The notes beneath the pieces are model-generated. The model made no database searches. It worked only from the letters and a program-made list of their open reading frames with translations, and had not been told where the DNA came from. The translations under genes were made by a program, and so were the position numbers. A stretch of DNA of 64,000 nucleotides from NCBI RefSeq assembly GCF_028737315.1, contig NZ_JAQZAO010000004.1:62001-126000 (forward strand), in the 5' to 3' direction. The stretch comes from Actinomycetospora lemnae (GTDB lineage: Bacteria; Actinomycetota; Actinomycetes; Mycobacteriales; Pseudonocardiaceae). Numbering within the stretch: the first letter of the stretch is position 1; each line of letters starts with the position of its first letter. Positions 40,159-50,654 of this stretch are shown in pieces.

Positions 40159-40401
40159 TCAGGAGGCCCGGCGGAGCTCGCGGCTGCCGGTGTCGTCGGT
40201 CCCGGTCGACGGCGCCCGGGGTGCGCGGGACGTGTCGTCGCCGTGGCTCACGAGCTTCAGGGCGGGGCCGGCGGGCTCCACCGGGGCGCGCCGGCGGGCC
40301 CGGACGGCCGTGGGCACGGACGTCGCGTGCGCCTCGAACCGTTCGAGCAGGCAGACGACCAGGATGATCGCGACCGGGAGGATGACCACCACCGCCAGCA
40401 T
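40159..40401 (-). CDS. Small membrane protein, unknown
   Basis: 80 residues from the ATG at 40401. The protein opens directly with a membrane helix (MLAVVVILPVAIILVVCLLE, residues 1-20), then a polar tail rich in Arg, Pro, Ser and Thr. Coding is supported by a clean hydrophobic helix with no clashing gene on the other strand, but no family is recognised. Longer in-frame starts exist upstream and look less likely because they add low-quality sequence. The next 157 bp to the DAGK-like gene hold no obvious element. Confidence 0.45.
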   Translation of the reverse strand: MLAVVVILPVAIILVVCLLERFEAHATSVPTAVRARRRAPVEPAGPALKLVSHGDDTSRAPRAPSTGTDDTGSRELRRAS

Positions 40402-40558
40402 GTCCCAGGCGTACCCCCACCCCGTCCGGGCACACGTGGTCGTCGGTAGGTGGGCACGGACGGTGGGCCGGCGGTCGCCCAGCGCAGTCGGACGGCCCAC
40501 CGGCTCGGGGATCTCCGAGGGGACGTGGGCGTGACGCCGGTCACGGACAGCGCCCGGG

Positions 40559-42650
<2,092 letters not shown>

Positions 42651-42660
42651 GCTCGATCGG

Positions 42661-42960
42661 GTGGGCGCCTGCGAACACCTCCTGACCATCGGGACCGGCG
42701 GTGTCGCCGCCGACCCGGAGCCGGACGCGGTCGCGCGCGACGGCGAGACGCTGATCTGCCCGGACTGCCGGGCCGAGGGCTACACCGCGTGGGCCCACCT
42801 GCGGAAGTGCGTGGAGTGCGGGCACGTCGCGTGCTGCGACTCCAGCCCGTACCGCCACGCCTCCAAGCACCACGAGGACACCGGCCACCCGGTGATGCGC
42901 TCGCACGAGCCGGGCGAGTCCTGGCGCTGGTGCTACGTCGATCGGCGTCTCGCGCCGTAG
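42661..42960 (+). CDS. UBP-type zinc finger protein
   Basis: 99 residues from GTG. CEHL at 4-7, CPDC, CVECGHVACCDSS, RHASKHH and TGHPVMRSHEPGESWRWCY carry the Cys/His set of the UBP zinc finger that binds ubiquitin C-termini in eukaryotes. In bacteria without ubiquitin the role is unknown; binding of a C-terminal glycine tail of another protein, for example Pup-like or other small modifiers, is only speculation. It stands alone with no catalytic domain. The stop is immediately followed by the convergent GDPD gene (0-bp gap). Confidence 0.9.
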   Translation: MGACEHLLTIGTGGVAADPEPDAVARDGETLICPDCRAEGYTAWAHLRKCVECGHVACCDSSPYRHASKHHEDTGHPVMRSHEPGESWRWCYVDRRLAP

Positions 42961-44166
42961 TCACGCCGGCGTGACGGCGGCCAGCGCGGTGTCCGGGTCG
43001 TCGCTGAACAGGGCGTCGACGCCGAGCCCGACGAACTGCTGGTACTCGCCGAACGCGTCGCCGTAGGTGTCGGGGGGTGCCCCGACGCCGTTCCCGCCCG
43101 CCCCACCCCGGCGCCGGTCCGCGGGCAGGAACTCGTTCTCGTTGCGGAACGTGTAGGGCATGACGCGCAGGTTCGCCGCGTGCGCGTCCTCGACCAACCG
43201 CGTGGGCGGACCGGCGGTGTCGCCGGGGCCGAGCGGGACGATCCAGTCCTTGCTCGGGCCGAGCCAGGTCGCGTAGGTGGCGACGTCGCGCAGCCCCTCC
43301 GGGGTGAGCAGGGCGTCGGAGGTGCGCGGGTCGTTCGCGGCCACGAGGTCGGCCGGCCGCGTGCCCGCGGCGTCGACGAGCTGCAGCAGCGGGCACCCGA
43401 CCTGGCCCCGGAGAGCGCGCAGGTTCGCCGTCTCGAACGACTGGATGATCACGCCCGAGTCCTCGCGGTCGCGGCCGCGGCGGCGCAGCGTGTCGACGAG
43501 CGCGGGCTCGACGGGCAGGCCCAGGCTCGCGAAGTACGTGGAGTGCTTGACCTCGGGCAGCACGCCCACCGGCCGGCGCAGCTCGGCGGCGAGGCGGTCG
43601 AGCAGGTCGAGGACCTCGTCGAAGGTCACGACCCCGAAGCGCCCGTCGTAGAGGGTGTTGTGCGGACGGGTCTCCGGGATGCGCTCCTTCGCGCGCAGCG
43701 TGCGGATCTCCGCGAGCGTGAAGTCGGTGGTGAACCAGCCGGTGGCCGTCGTGCCGTCGATCTGCTTCGTGGTGCGCCGGGTCGCGAACTCGGGCCTGGT
43801 GGCGACGTCGGTGGTGCCGCCGATCTCGGGCTCGTGGCGGGCGACGAGCGCGCCGTCGCGGGTGGGGACGAGGTCGACGTCGACGGCGTCGGCACCCATG
43901 CGGATCGCCAGCTCGTAGGCGGCGAGCGTGTGCTCGGGGCGGTAGCCCGACGCCCCGCGGTGCCCGACGACGGTGACGCGGTCCGGGGCGGCGCCGTTCG
44001 TGCCCGGGGCGGGCGCGCTGCTCGGGGCGGGGTTGTTCGGGGAGACGTTCGGACTGGCTCTCGGTGGCGTGTCGGCGCACCCGGCGGCCAGGGCCCCGGC
44101 GGCGGCGAGACCACCCCAGAGGGCGGAGCGACGGGACAGGGCGGGCACCGCATCCGGGAAGGTCAT
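42961..44166 (-). CDS. Glycerophosphodiester phosphodiesterase, Tat-type lipoprotein
   Basis: 401 residues from the ATG at 44166. The signal peptide has SRRSAL at 11-16 (twin-arginine-like), a hydrophobic core and a lipobox ending AAGC (Cys30), so the enzyme should be lipid-anchored outside. The catalytic TIM barrel starts [15 protein letters not shown] with His69 and Glu78; [18 protein letters not shown] carries the metal ligands. VFTDDFTL-type and VKHSTYF segments follow, and [10 protein letters not shown] closes. It hydrolyses glycerophosphodiesters to glycerol-3-phosphate and an alcohol for phosphate or carbon supply. GATCAT lies 8 nt upstream, a weaker leaderless -10. Confidence 0.92.
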   Translation of the reverse strand: MTFPDAVPALSRRSALWGGLAAAGALAAGCADTPPRASPNVSPNNPAPSSAPAPGTNGAAPDRVTVVGHRGASGYRPEHTLAAYELAIRMGADAVDVDLVPTRDGALVARHEPEIGGTTDVATRPEFATRRTTKQIDGTTATGWFTTDFTLAEIRTLRAKERIPETRPHNTLYDGRFGVVTFDEVLDLLDRLAAELRRPVGVLPEVKHSTYFASLGLPVEPALVDTLRRRGRDREDSGVIIQSFETANLRALRGQVGCPLLQLVDAAGTRPADLVAANDPRTSDALLTPEGLRDVATYATWLGPSKDWIVPLGPGDTAGPPTRLVEDAHAANLRVMPYTFRNENEFLPADRRRGGAGGNGVGAPPDTYGDAFGEYQQFVGLGVDALFSDDPDTALAAVTPA

Positions 44167-44277
44167 CGGGCCGGATGATCCCCAGCCCCGCCGCCTCCTC
44201 GCCACCCGGCCCGCCGGTCCCGCCGGTGAACAACTCGTGCGGGGTCGTGCGAGTGCGCGAGGCACGGCGTGTCTCAG

Positions 44278-44323
44278 CCTGGCGTCCACGCTGGCGCTGG
44301 ACGCCAGGAAAGCCCCCAGCTCG
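44278..44323. repeat. Intergenic hairpin repeat (family IV) upstream of purD and the GDPD gene
   Basis: 10-bp arms CTGGCGTCCA/TGGACGCCAG around 9 nt, then GAAAGCCCCCAGCTCG. It matches the reverse-oriented copy at 51450-51495 at 40 of 46 positions. It lies in a divergent gap, so it is not a simple terminator. Confidence 0.85.
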
Positions 44324-44341
44324 ACGTCGGCGGGCTCCCCG

Positions 44342-44347
44342 TAGCGT
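44342..44347 (+). promoter_or_regulatory. -10 box TAGCGT, leaderless promoter of purD
   Basis: TAGCGT ends 7 nt before the GTG at 44355. Confidence 0.6.
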
Positions 44348-44354
44348 GTCGGAC

Positions 44355-45623
44355 GTGCGCGTCCTGGTCATCGGGTCCGGAGCCCGCGAACACGCCCTGC
44401 TGCTCGCCCTCGCCGGCGACCCGCAGGTCACCGCCCTCGCCGCCGCCCCCGGCAACGCCGGCACGGCGGCGCTGGCCGAGCACCCGGGGCTCGCCGACGC
44501 CGCCGACCCCGAGCAGGTCGTCTCCCTCGCCCGCGAGTGGCGCGCCGACCTCGTCGTCGTCGGCCCCGAGGCGCCGCTCGTGGCCGGGGTGGGCGACGCC
44601 CTGCGCGAGGCCGGCATCGCCTGCTTCGGGCCGACCGCCGCCGCCGCGCGCATCGAGGGGTCGAAGGCGTTCGCCAAGGACGTCATGACCGCCGCCGGCG
44701 TGCCCACCGCGCGCAGCGAGACCGTCGACAACCCCGGCGACCTCGACGCGGCACTCGCGCGCTTCGACGCCCCCTGGGTGGTCAAGGACGACGGGCTCGC
44801 CGCCGGCAAGGGCGTGCTCGTCACCGACGACCTCGACGCCGCCCGTCGCCACGCCGCCGCCGTGCTCGAGGGCGGGCACCCGGTGCTGCTCGAGTCGTTC
44901 CTCGACGGCCCCGAGGCCTCGCTGTTCTGCGTCGTCGACGGCACGACGGTCGTCCCGCTCCTGCCCGCGCAGGACTTCAAGCGCCTCGGCGACGACGACG
45001 CCGGCCCGAACACCGGGGGGATGGGCGCCTACGCCCCGCTGCCGTGGGCGCCCGCGGATCTCGTCGACGAGGTGGTCGACCGCATCGTCACCCCGGTCGT
45101 CACCGAACTGGACGCCCGCGGCACCCCGTTCTCGGGCCTGCTCTACGCCGGGCTCGCGCTCACGTCGTCGGGCCCGCAGGTCATCGAGTTCAACTGCCGC
45201 TTCGGCGATCCCGAGACCCAGGTCGTCCTCGCCCTCCTCCGCAGCTCCGCCGCGTCGCTGCTCTCGGCCACCGCCCACAGACGCCTGGCCGAGGAGCCCG
45301 CGCCGGCCTGGTCGGACGGCGCCGCGGTCACCGTCGTCCTCGCCGCCGAGGGCTACCCCGGCACGGTCCGGACCGGCGACGTCCTGCGCGGCGCCGACGA
45401 CCCGGGCGTCCTGCACGCCGGCACGCGCCGCCGCGACGACGGGGCCGTGGTGTCGAGCGGCGGGCGCGTGCTCTCGGTGGTCGGGACCGGTGCCGACCTC
45501 GACGCCGCCCGCGACGACGCCTACGCGCGCCTCGCCACCGTCCACCTGCCCGGTGGGCACCACCGCACGGACATCGCCCGCGAGGCCGCCGCCGGCCGCG
45601 TCGCGATGCCCGTGCGCACCTGA
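44355..45623 (+). CDS. purD: Phosphoribosylamine-glycine ligase (GAR synthetase)
   Basis: 422 residues from GTG. The N-terminal nucleotide-like fold starts [47 protein letters not shown] and [28 protein letters not shown] are PurD signatures of an ATP-grasp ligase. It joins 5-phosphoribosylamine and glycine with ATP, step 2 of IMP synthesis. Length equals the family norm. The start codon lies 7 nt from TAGCGT, indicating leaderless translation. Monocistronic: the next gene has its own -10 box. Confidence 0.98.
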   Translation: MRVLVIGSGAREHALLLALAGDPQVTALAAAPGNAGTAALAEHPGLADAADPEQVVSLAREWRADLVVVGPEAPLVAGVGDALREAGIACFGPTAAAARIEGSKAFAKDVMTAAGVPTARSETVDNPGDLDAALARFDAPWVVKDDGLAAGKGVLVTDDLDAARRHAAAVLEGGHPVLLESFLDGPEASLFCVVDGTTVVPLLPAQDFKRLGDDDAGPNTGGMGAYAPLPWAPADLVDEVVDRIVTPVVTELDARGTPFSGLLYAGLALTSSGPQVIEFNCRFGDPETQVVLALLRSSAASLLSATAHRRLAEEPAPAWSDGAAVTVVLAAEGYPGTVRTGDVLRGADDPGVLHAGTRRRDDGAVVSSGGRVLSVVGTGADLDAARDDAYARLATVHLPGGHHRTDIAREAAAGRVAMPVRT

Positions 45624-45666
45624 CGCGGGATCCGCGAAACCGCACCACGGGCGCGCGGCGGCGACC

Positions 45667-45672
45667 TACCCT
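45667..45672 (+). promoter_or_regulatory. -10 box TACCCT of the first EspC-like gene
   Basis: TACCCT ends 6 nt before the GTG at 45679. Confidence 0.55.
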
Positions 45673-45678
45673 GCCGAC

Positions 45679-45975
45679 GTGCCCGACCTCGTCCTCGGCC
45701 CCGCCGCCCTCGAGCAGGCGCGCGCCGGCATCGCGTCCGAGGCGCGCCGGGTGCCGGCCATGGTCGACCAGGTCGTCGTGCCGCGCACCGGCCTCGGCGA
45801 CCTCGCGTCCGCCGCGGCGATGTTCGGCGCCCTCGACGAGGTCGCGCGGGCGCTCGACGCCGAGCTCGGCGCCGCGGGTTCTCGCCTCGACGGGCTCGAC
45901 CGCGCCCTCGACGCCGCGCTCGCGATGATCCAGGCCGGCGACGCGCACGCCGCCACGTCCCTGTCCGCGGCGTGA
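45679..45975 (+). CDS. EspC-like small helical protein, pair 1
   Basis: 98 residues from GTG. It is a short all-helical protein: GPAALEQARAGIASEARRVPAMVD, a middle turn with GLGDLASAAAMFGALDEV, and a long helix ALDAELGAAGSRLDGLDRALDAALAMI. Size, helix pattern and location 4 bp before a WXG-containing gene match the EspC/DUF2580-type partners of type VII substrates. A similar protein at 48016-48321 starts with the same MPDL and shares the helix RALDAxxxxI/M. It probably pairs with the downstream protein for export; there is no enzymatic signal. Confidence 0.65.
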   Translation: MPDLVLGPAALEQARAGIASEARRVPAMVDQVVVPRTGLGDLASAAAMFGALDEVARALDAELGAAGSRLDGLDRALDAALAMIQAGDAHAATSLSAA

Positions 45976-45979
45976 TCGC

Positions 45980-47959
45980 GTGGCGTTCGATCCCGTCGGC
46001 GAGCTCGCCGCGCAGCCCGGTGGCCAGGAGCTGAGTGCCCTCGTCGGCCGCGTGCACCAAGTCGATCCCGAGGTGCTGCACGCGGCGGCGCGCGGGCTCG
46101 GCGGGATGGCCGAGGGCGTCGACGGGTCGCTGCGTTCCCTCGATCGTCACGGCGCCGACGTCCGTCAGGCCTGGCAGGGTCGCGGCGCGGAGGCGCTGAC
46201 GGGCTACCTCGACGACTTCGGCCGCGCCGGGACGCGCACGCTCGACGGCGCGGAGCGGATCCGGGCGCGCATCGACGGGGCTGGTCAGGAGCTCGCCGGG
46301 ATGCGCCGCGAGGTCGACGCCCAGGTGTCGCGGGCCCTGGACGCCGCGCGCCGGGTCCGCACCGAGGCCCTGGCCGACCCCGCCCGCGCGCCGATGGCCG
46401 ACCAGCTCGTGGCCCAGGCGCTTGCGGAGCCCACCGCGTCCGCCCGCGCCGCGGTCGGCCGCGCCGAGGTCGCCCTCGGCGGCGCCGCCGCGGCCCTGCG
46501 CGAGCTCGTCGGCGACCTGAGCTCCTTCTCCCGCCTGCCCACCCCCGACACCCGCCCGATCGCCCCACCGCGCGGGGCGGGACCGCTCGGGTGGACGGTG
46601 GCTCTGCCTGCCGGCGAGGCGGCGGCGACGGCCCCGGCGTTCGTCGACGGCGGCGAGGGCGTGCAGGGGATCGACCTGTCGGGTGGAGCGGCTGCCGGCT
46701 CGTCCGGCGACTTCACCGACACCTCGTCGCTCGACGGATCGTCGGCGGGCGACGCGTCCGGGGCTGCTGCTGACGACGCGGCGGGGGGCTCGTCGGCGGA
46801 CGACTGCTCCGGGTCCGCCGACGCCGACGACGGCGGGTCCGGCGGCGCGAGCGGGTCGGCGGACTCGGGGGCGAGCTCGGGTGGCTCGGATGCTTCGGAG
46901 AACGAAGCGAGTGGGTCGGGGTCGAGCGGGAGCGGCTCGACGGAATCGAGCGGGAGCGGCTCGGGGGCGAGCTCGAGTGGCTCGGATGCTTCGCAGACCG
47001 AAGCGACTGCGTCGGGATCGGGCGGTGGCTCGGGGTCGGGCGGGAGCGGCTCGGGGTCGGCTGAGGGTGGCTCGGATGCTTCGGAGGCCGAAGCAAGGGG
47101 CTCCGGTAGCTCGACGTCGGAGGCGAGCGGCTCGGACGCCGGGAGCGGCTCGGACGCCGGGAGCGCCGAAGATGCCGGGTCGTCCGAGAGCGCCGAGGAC
47201 GCAGGCGGGTCCGCCGACTCCGGCAGCGGCTCGTCCCAGGAGACGGGCTCGTCCGGAGCCAGCGAGGCATCCAGCGAGGGCGAAGGGTCCGGCGGCAGCG
47301 ACGCGTCCGGCGACAGCGACGGGGCCGACGGCGGCGACACGTCCGGCGACAGCGGTGCCTCCGGTGACGATGACGAGTCCGGTGACGGCGAAGCAGCCGA
47401 CGACCCCGAGCCGTCCAGCGGCGAGGCCTCGGACGACGAGGCCGGCGAGTCCGCGTCTGACGGTGGCTCGTCCGAGGACAGCGCCTCGTCCGACGACGAC
47501 GGCGGGAGTGGCAGCGCCTCGAGCGCCTCGGCCAACACCGCCGACACCGCCGACACCAGCGCCGGCGGCACCACCGACGCCGCGCCCACGGGTGGGCCGA
47601 AGGGCGAGGTCGGCGACTGGATCCGCGAGGCGCTGGCGATCCTGCAGGCCGAGGGCGTGCCGCTCGACAAGATGGATCCCGACGACATCGCGACGATCAT
47701 CGAGCACGAGTCGGGCGGCGACCCCGAGGCGATCAACGACTGGGACTCGAACGCCGAGAAGGGCACGCCGTCCCAGGGCCTGATGCAGACCATCGGCCCG
47801 ACGTTCGACTCCTACAAGCTCGACGGGCACGGCGAGATCACGGACCCGGTCGACAACATCATCGCCGGCGTCCGGTACGCGATCGACCGGTACGGCTCGG
47901 TCTCCGAGGTGCCGGGCGTCGAGGCGATCGCCCGCGGCGACGCGTACGTCGGCTACTGA
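45980..47959 (+). CDS. Type VII-type secreted lytic transglycosylase with long Ser/Gly/Asp linker, pair 1
   Basis: 659 residues from GTG. The N-terminal ~180 residues are helical with a WXG turn (AWQGRGAEAL, Trp65) and Tyr76 in GYLDDF shortly after, resembling WXG100/ESX substrates. About 315 residues (226-541) of Ser/Gly/Asp/Glu/Ala linker follow, containing three imperfect ~95-bp coding repeats. The C-terminal 118 residues form a lytic transglycosylase (SLT) domain: IIEHESGGDP with catalytic Glu577, GTPSQGLMQTIGPTF and NIIAGVRYAIDRYGS. It would cleave peptidoglycan glycan strands outside the membrane. A paralogue with a short linker lies at 48323. The linker suggests reach through the wall; export route is inferred. 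Confidence 0.75.
   Translation: MAFDPVGELAAQPGGQELSALVGRVHQVDPEVLHAAARGLGGMAEGVDGSLRSLDRHGADVRQAWQGRGAEALTGYLDDFGRAGTRTLDGAERIRARIDGAGQELAGMRREVDAQVSRALDAARRVRTEALADPARAPMADQLVAQALAEPTASARAAVGRAEVALGGAAAALRELVGDLSSFSRLPTPDTRPIAPPRGAGPLGWTVALPAGEAAATAPAFVDGGEGVQGIDLSGGAAAGSSGDFTDTSSLDGSSAGDASGAAADDAAGGSSADDCSGSADADDGGSGGASGSADSGASSGGSDASENEASGSGSSGSGSTESSGSGSGASSSGSDASQTEATASGSGGGSGSGGSGSGSAEGGSDASEAEARGSGSSTSEASGSDAGSGSDAGSAEDAGSSESAEDAGGSADSGSGSSQETGSSGASEASSEGEGSGGSDASGDSDGADGGDTSGDSGASGDDDESGDGEAADDPEPSSGEASDDEAGESASDGGSSEDSASSDDDGGSGSASSASANTADTADTSAGGTTDAAPTGGPKGEVGDWIREALAILQAEGVPLDKMDPDDIATIIEHESGGDPEAINDWDSNAEKGTPSQGLMQTIGPTFDSYKLDGHGEITDPVDNIIAGVRYAIDRYGSVSEVPGVEAIARGDAYVGY
46878..47106 (+). 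repeat. Imperfect ~95-bp coding repeats in the Ser/Asp linker
   Basis: Three copies starting GGCTCGGATGCTTCG (near 46888, 46979 and 47071), each followed by a GAA-GCG-rich then Gly-Ser segment. They encode repeats of GSDAS(E/Q)xEA; surrounding sequence is similarly low in complexity. Confidence 0.7.
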
Positions 47960-48002
47960 CGCGGGTTCCCCGGAACGCCACCCACGGTGCGACGCCGCCG
48001 CC

Positions 48003-48008
48003 TACCGT
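48003..48008 (+). promoter_or_regulatory. -10 box TACCGT of the second EspC-like gene
   Basis: TACCGT ends 7 nt before the ATG at 48016. Confidence 0.55.
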
Positions 48009-48015
48009 CCCTGAC

Positions 48016-48321
48016 ATGCCCGACCTCGACGTCGACACCCGCGCGCTGGAGGAGGCGCGCACGGTCGTGGCGGGCGAGTCCGGTCGGATGCCGGGGCTCG
48101 CCGACGGGCTCGGGGCGACCCCGCTCCCGGACTTCGGTGGCCTCGCGGCGTCGGCCGCACTGCGCGACGCGGTGGCGGCCCTGACCCGGGCGCTCGCCGC
48201 GGACCTCGAGGCCGCCGGTGCCCGCCTCGGCGATGCGGACCGGGCGCTCGACGCGACGATGCAGCTGATGCCGGAGACCGACCAGGTCGCCGCCGACTCG
48301 CTCAGCCCGGCGGGGAGCTGA
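48016..48321 (+). CDS. EspC-like small helical protein, pair 2
   Basis: 101 residues from ATG. It is a paralogue of the 45679 protein: MPDL start, ALEEARTVVAGESGRMPGLAD, DFGGLAASAALRDAVAAL and the helix DLEAAGARLGDADRALDATMQLM align without large gaps. It is all-helical and carries no catalytic motif. One bp separates its stop from the next start. The repeated order (small helical protein, then WXG-SLT protein) shows that the pair duplicated as a unit. Confidence 0.65.
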   Translation: MPDLDVDTRALEEARTVVAGESGRMPGLADGLGATPLPDFGGLAASAALRDAVAALTRALAADLEAAGARLGDADRALDATMQLMPETDQVAADSLSPAGS

Positions 48322-48322
48322 C

Positions 48323-49408
48323 GTGCCCGCCGACCTCGAGGGCCGGCTCGCGGCCGAGCCCGCCGCCGCCGAGCTCGCGGCGATCGCGGCGACGCTCCGG
48401 GCGGCCGATCCGGGCGCGATCCGGACCGTGGCGGCGCAGGTGCTGGCGGTCGGGGACGGCGTCGACGGCTCGGTGTGCGCGGTCGACCGGGGGGCGACGG
48501 CGGTCGAGGGCCGCTGGGTGGGGGAGGGCGCGGCGGCGTTCGGCGGCTGGGTCGCGTCGTTCCGGAAGGCCGGGGCGAGCGAGCGCCAGGCGATCACGGC
48601 CGCGGGCACGACGCTCGAGCATGTCGGCACCGTGCTGGACGGGCTGCGCCGCGAGGTCGAGCAGCACGTGGCCCAGGCGCTCGCGCTGGCCGGCGCGGCG
48701 CGGAACCGGACGGTCGCCGGCGCCGGCCTCCCGCCCGCGCTGGCCGACGGCCTGGCCGCCGACGCGGTGCGCGGACCCACCGATGCTGCGCGGGCAGCCG
48801 TCGACCGTGCCGAGGCCGAGCTCGCCGATGCCGCGGCCCGCCTGCGCGAGGCGGCCGAGGGCCTGACGGCGTTCTCCGCGCTGTCCGCCCCCGACGCCGC
48901 CGTCATGGCCCCGCCGCGCGGGACGCCGCTGCCGTGGCAGCCGCGCGCCGACGTGGCCGCGACCAGCACCGGGCGCCTCGCCGGCCCCGGGGGCACCGCC
49001 GACACGAGCGGCGACGGCGCCAGCAGCGGGTCCACCGGCACGGCACCATCGGGCCAGGTCGGCGACTGGATCCGTCAGGCGATGGCGATCCTGCAGGAGG
49101 CCGGGGTCCCGCCCGAGAGGATGGACCCGACCGACATCGCGACGATCATCGAGCGCGAGTCGGGCGGCGACCCGAACGCGGTGAACGACTGGGACGCCAA
49201 CGCCGACAAGGGCACGCCGTCGCAGGGCCTCATGCAGACGATCGGCCCGACCTTCGAGGCGTACAAGCTGCCCGGGCACGACGACATCCGGGATCCCGTC
49301 GACAACATCATCGCCGGGGTCCGCTACGCGATCGAGCGCTACGGATCGGTGTCCCGGGTGCCGGGCGTGCTGGCCGAGGCCCGGGGGGACGCGTACGTCG
49401 GCTACTAG
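48323..49408 (+). CDS. Type VII-type secreted lytic transglycosylase, short linker, pair 2
   Basis: 361 residues from GTG, 1 bp after the preceding stop. The helical N-terminus has the WXG turn GRWVGEGAAAF and aligns with the pair 1 protein through LRREVEQHVAQAL and the PTDAARAAVDRAEAEL helix. The linker is only ~30 residues. The SLT domain (last 118 residues) is 94/118 identical to that of pair 1, with catalytic Glu279 in IIERESGGDP and GTPSQGLMQTIGPTF. The catalytic domain is thus well conserved between paralogues while linker length differs about tenfold. Predicted peptidoglycan-cleaving secreted enzyme; the secretion route is inferred. Confidence 0.78.
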   Translation: MPADLEGRLAAEPAAAELAAIAATLRAADPGAIRTVAAQVLAVGDGVDGSVCAVDRGATAVEGRWVGEGAAAFGGWVASFRKAGASERQAITAAGTTLEHVGTVLDGLRREVEQHVAQALALAGAARNRTVAGAGLPPALADGLAADAVRGPTDAARAAVDRAEAELADAAARLREAAEGLTAFSALSAPDAAVMAPPRGTPLPWQPRADVAATSTGRLAGPGGTADTSGDGASSGSTGTAPSGQVGDWIRQAMAILQEAGVPPERMDPTDIATIIERESGGDPNAVNDWDANADKGTPSQGLMQTIGPTFEAYKLPGHDDIRDPVDNIIAGVRYAIERYGSVSRVPGVLAEARGDAYVGY

Positions 49409-49427
49409 CGGGCCCGGGAGCCCGACC

Positions 49428-49433
49428 TAGGGT
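49428..49433 (+). promoter_or_regulatory. -10 box TAGGGT of the aminotransferase gene
   Basis: TAGGGT ends 6 nt before the GTG at 49440. Confidence 0.55.
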
Positions 49434-49439
49434 GACGGG

Positions 49440-50621
49440 GTGACGACTCTGGCGCGCCTCGGCCCGGCGGTACGGGCCATGGTCCCCCCGTTCCACGTCA
49501 TGGACGTCTGGGCGGCCGCGGGCGAGCGGGCGCGCACGCACGGCGACCTCGTCAACCTCTCCGCCGGCCAGCCCTCGACCCCGGCTCCCGCCGACGTCCG
49601 GGCGGCGGCAGCGCGCGCCCTCGACGAGCAGATCCTCGGCTACTCCGGCTCGCTCGGCACCGTCGAGCTCCGCGCCGCGATCGCCGCGCACCACCGCGCC
49701 CGCTACGGCGACGACGCGGTGGGCCGCGAGGACGTCGTCGTCACCACCGGCGGCTCGGGCGGGTTCCTGCTCGCGTTCCTCGCGGCGTTCGACGTCGGCG
49801 ACACCGTCGTGCTCGCCCGGCCCGGCTACCCCTGCTACCGCAACATCCTCGCCGCGCTCGGCTGCGACGTCGTCGAGCTCCCGTGCGGTGAGGAGACCCG
49901 GTTCCAGCCGACGGTCGCGATGCTCGAGGAGCTCGACCGCCCGCCGAAGGGCGTCGTCGTGGCGAGCCCGGCCAACCCCACGGGCAGCGTCATCGAGCCC
50001 GACGAGCTGGCGGCGCTGGCCCGGTGGTGCGAGGAGCACGGCGTCCAGCTGATCAGCGACGAGATCTACCACGGCATCGAGTACGGGGATGCGCCCCCGA
50101 CCGCCAGCGCCTGGAGCACCTCGCACGAGGCGCTCGTCGTCACCTCGTTCTCGAAGTACTGGTCGATGACGGGCTGGCGGCTGGGCTGGCTGCTCGTGCC
50201 CGAGCGGCTGCGGCGGGCGGTGGACGTCATCGCCGGCAACTTCACGGTCTGCCCGCCCGTGCCCGCGCAGTACGCGGCGCTCGGGGCGTTCACCGAGGCG
50301 TCGCTGGCCGAGGCCGACTCCCACGTCGAGCGCTACGCCCTCAACCGCCGGCTGCTGCTCGAGGGGCTCCCCGCCCTGGGCCTGACGCGGCTCGCCCCCG
50401 CCGACGGCGCGTTCTACGTCTACGCCGACGTCGCCCACCTCACCGACGACACCCTCGCGTTCGGCCGCCGCATGCTCGCCGAGACCGGTGTCGCGGTGGC
50501 CCCGGGCATCGACTTCGACCCGGTCGACGGCCACACGTGGATCCGTCTGTCGTTCGCCGGCGCGACGCAGGACGTGCGGGAGGGCCTCGACCGGCTCGGT
50601 CGCTGGCTGCCGACGCTCTAG
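49440..50621 (+). CDS. PLP-dependent class I/II aminotransferase
   Basis: 393 residues from GTG. The N-terminus VPPFHVMDVWAAAGERARTHGDLVNLSAGQP, GGSGGFLLAF, ASPANPTGSVI, LISDEIYHGIEYG and SFSKYWSMTGWRLGW (PLP Lys239) are fold-type I aminotransferase landmarks; RLSFA near the end holds the carboxylate-binding Arg. It resembles AspC/AlaA-like amino acid aminotransferases, probably using 2-oxoglutarate. The preferred amino acid cannot be set from sequence. It is monocistronic by its own leaderless -10 box, though it follows the secreted pair by only 31 bp. Confidence 0.9.
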   Translation: MTTLARLGPAVRAMVPPFHVMDVWAAAGERARTHGDLVNLSAGQPSTPAPADVRAAAARALDEQILGYSGSLGTVELRAAIAAHHRARYGDDAVGREDVVVTTGGSGGFLLAFLAAFDVGDTVVLARPGYPCYRNILAALGCDVVELPCGEETRFQPTVAMLEELDRPPKGVVVASPANPTGSVIEPDELAALARWCEEHGVQLISDEIYHGIEYGDAPPTASAWSTSHEALVVTSFSKYWSMTGWRLGWLLVPERLRRAVDVIAGNFTVCPPVPAQYAALGAFTEASLAEADSHVERYALNRRLLLEGLPALGLTRLAPADGAFYVYADVAHLTDDTLAFGRRMLAETGVAVAPGIDFDPVDGHTWIRLSFAGATQDVREGLDRLGRWLPTL

Positions 50622-50640
50622 ACGATCGCGCGACGCGGAC

Positions 50641-50646
50641 TACTCT
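50641..50646 (+). promoter_or_regulatory. -10 box TACTCT of the K+ channel gene
   Basis: TACTCT ends 8 nt before the ATG at 50655. Confidence 0.5.
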
Positions 50647-50654
50647 CCGTGTCC

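Noticed and set aside
40402-40558. Possible longer start for the small membrane protein at 40159-40401
   Set aside because: Upstream extension is Arg/Thr/Pro-rich and lacks a ribosome site; the hydrophobic start at 40401 is more natural.
46285-47793. A 502-codon Ser/Pro/Asp-rich open frame antisense to the WXG-SLT linker
   Set aside because: Mirror of the low-complexity repeat codons; no start context and no similarity to a protein family.
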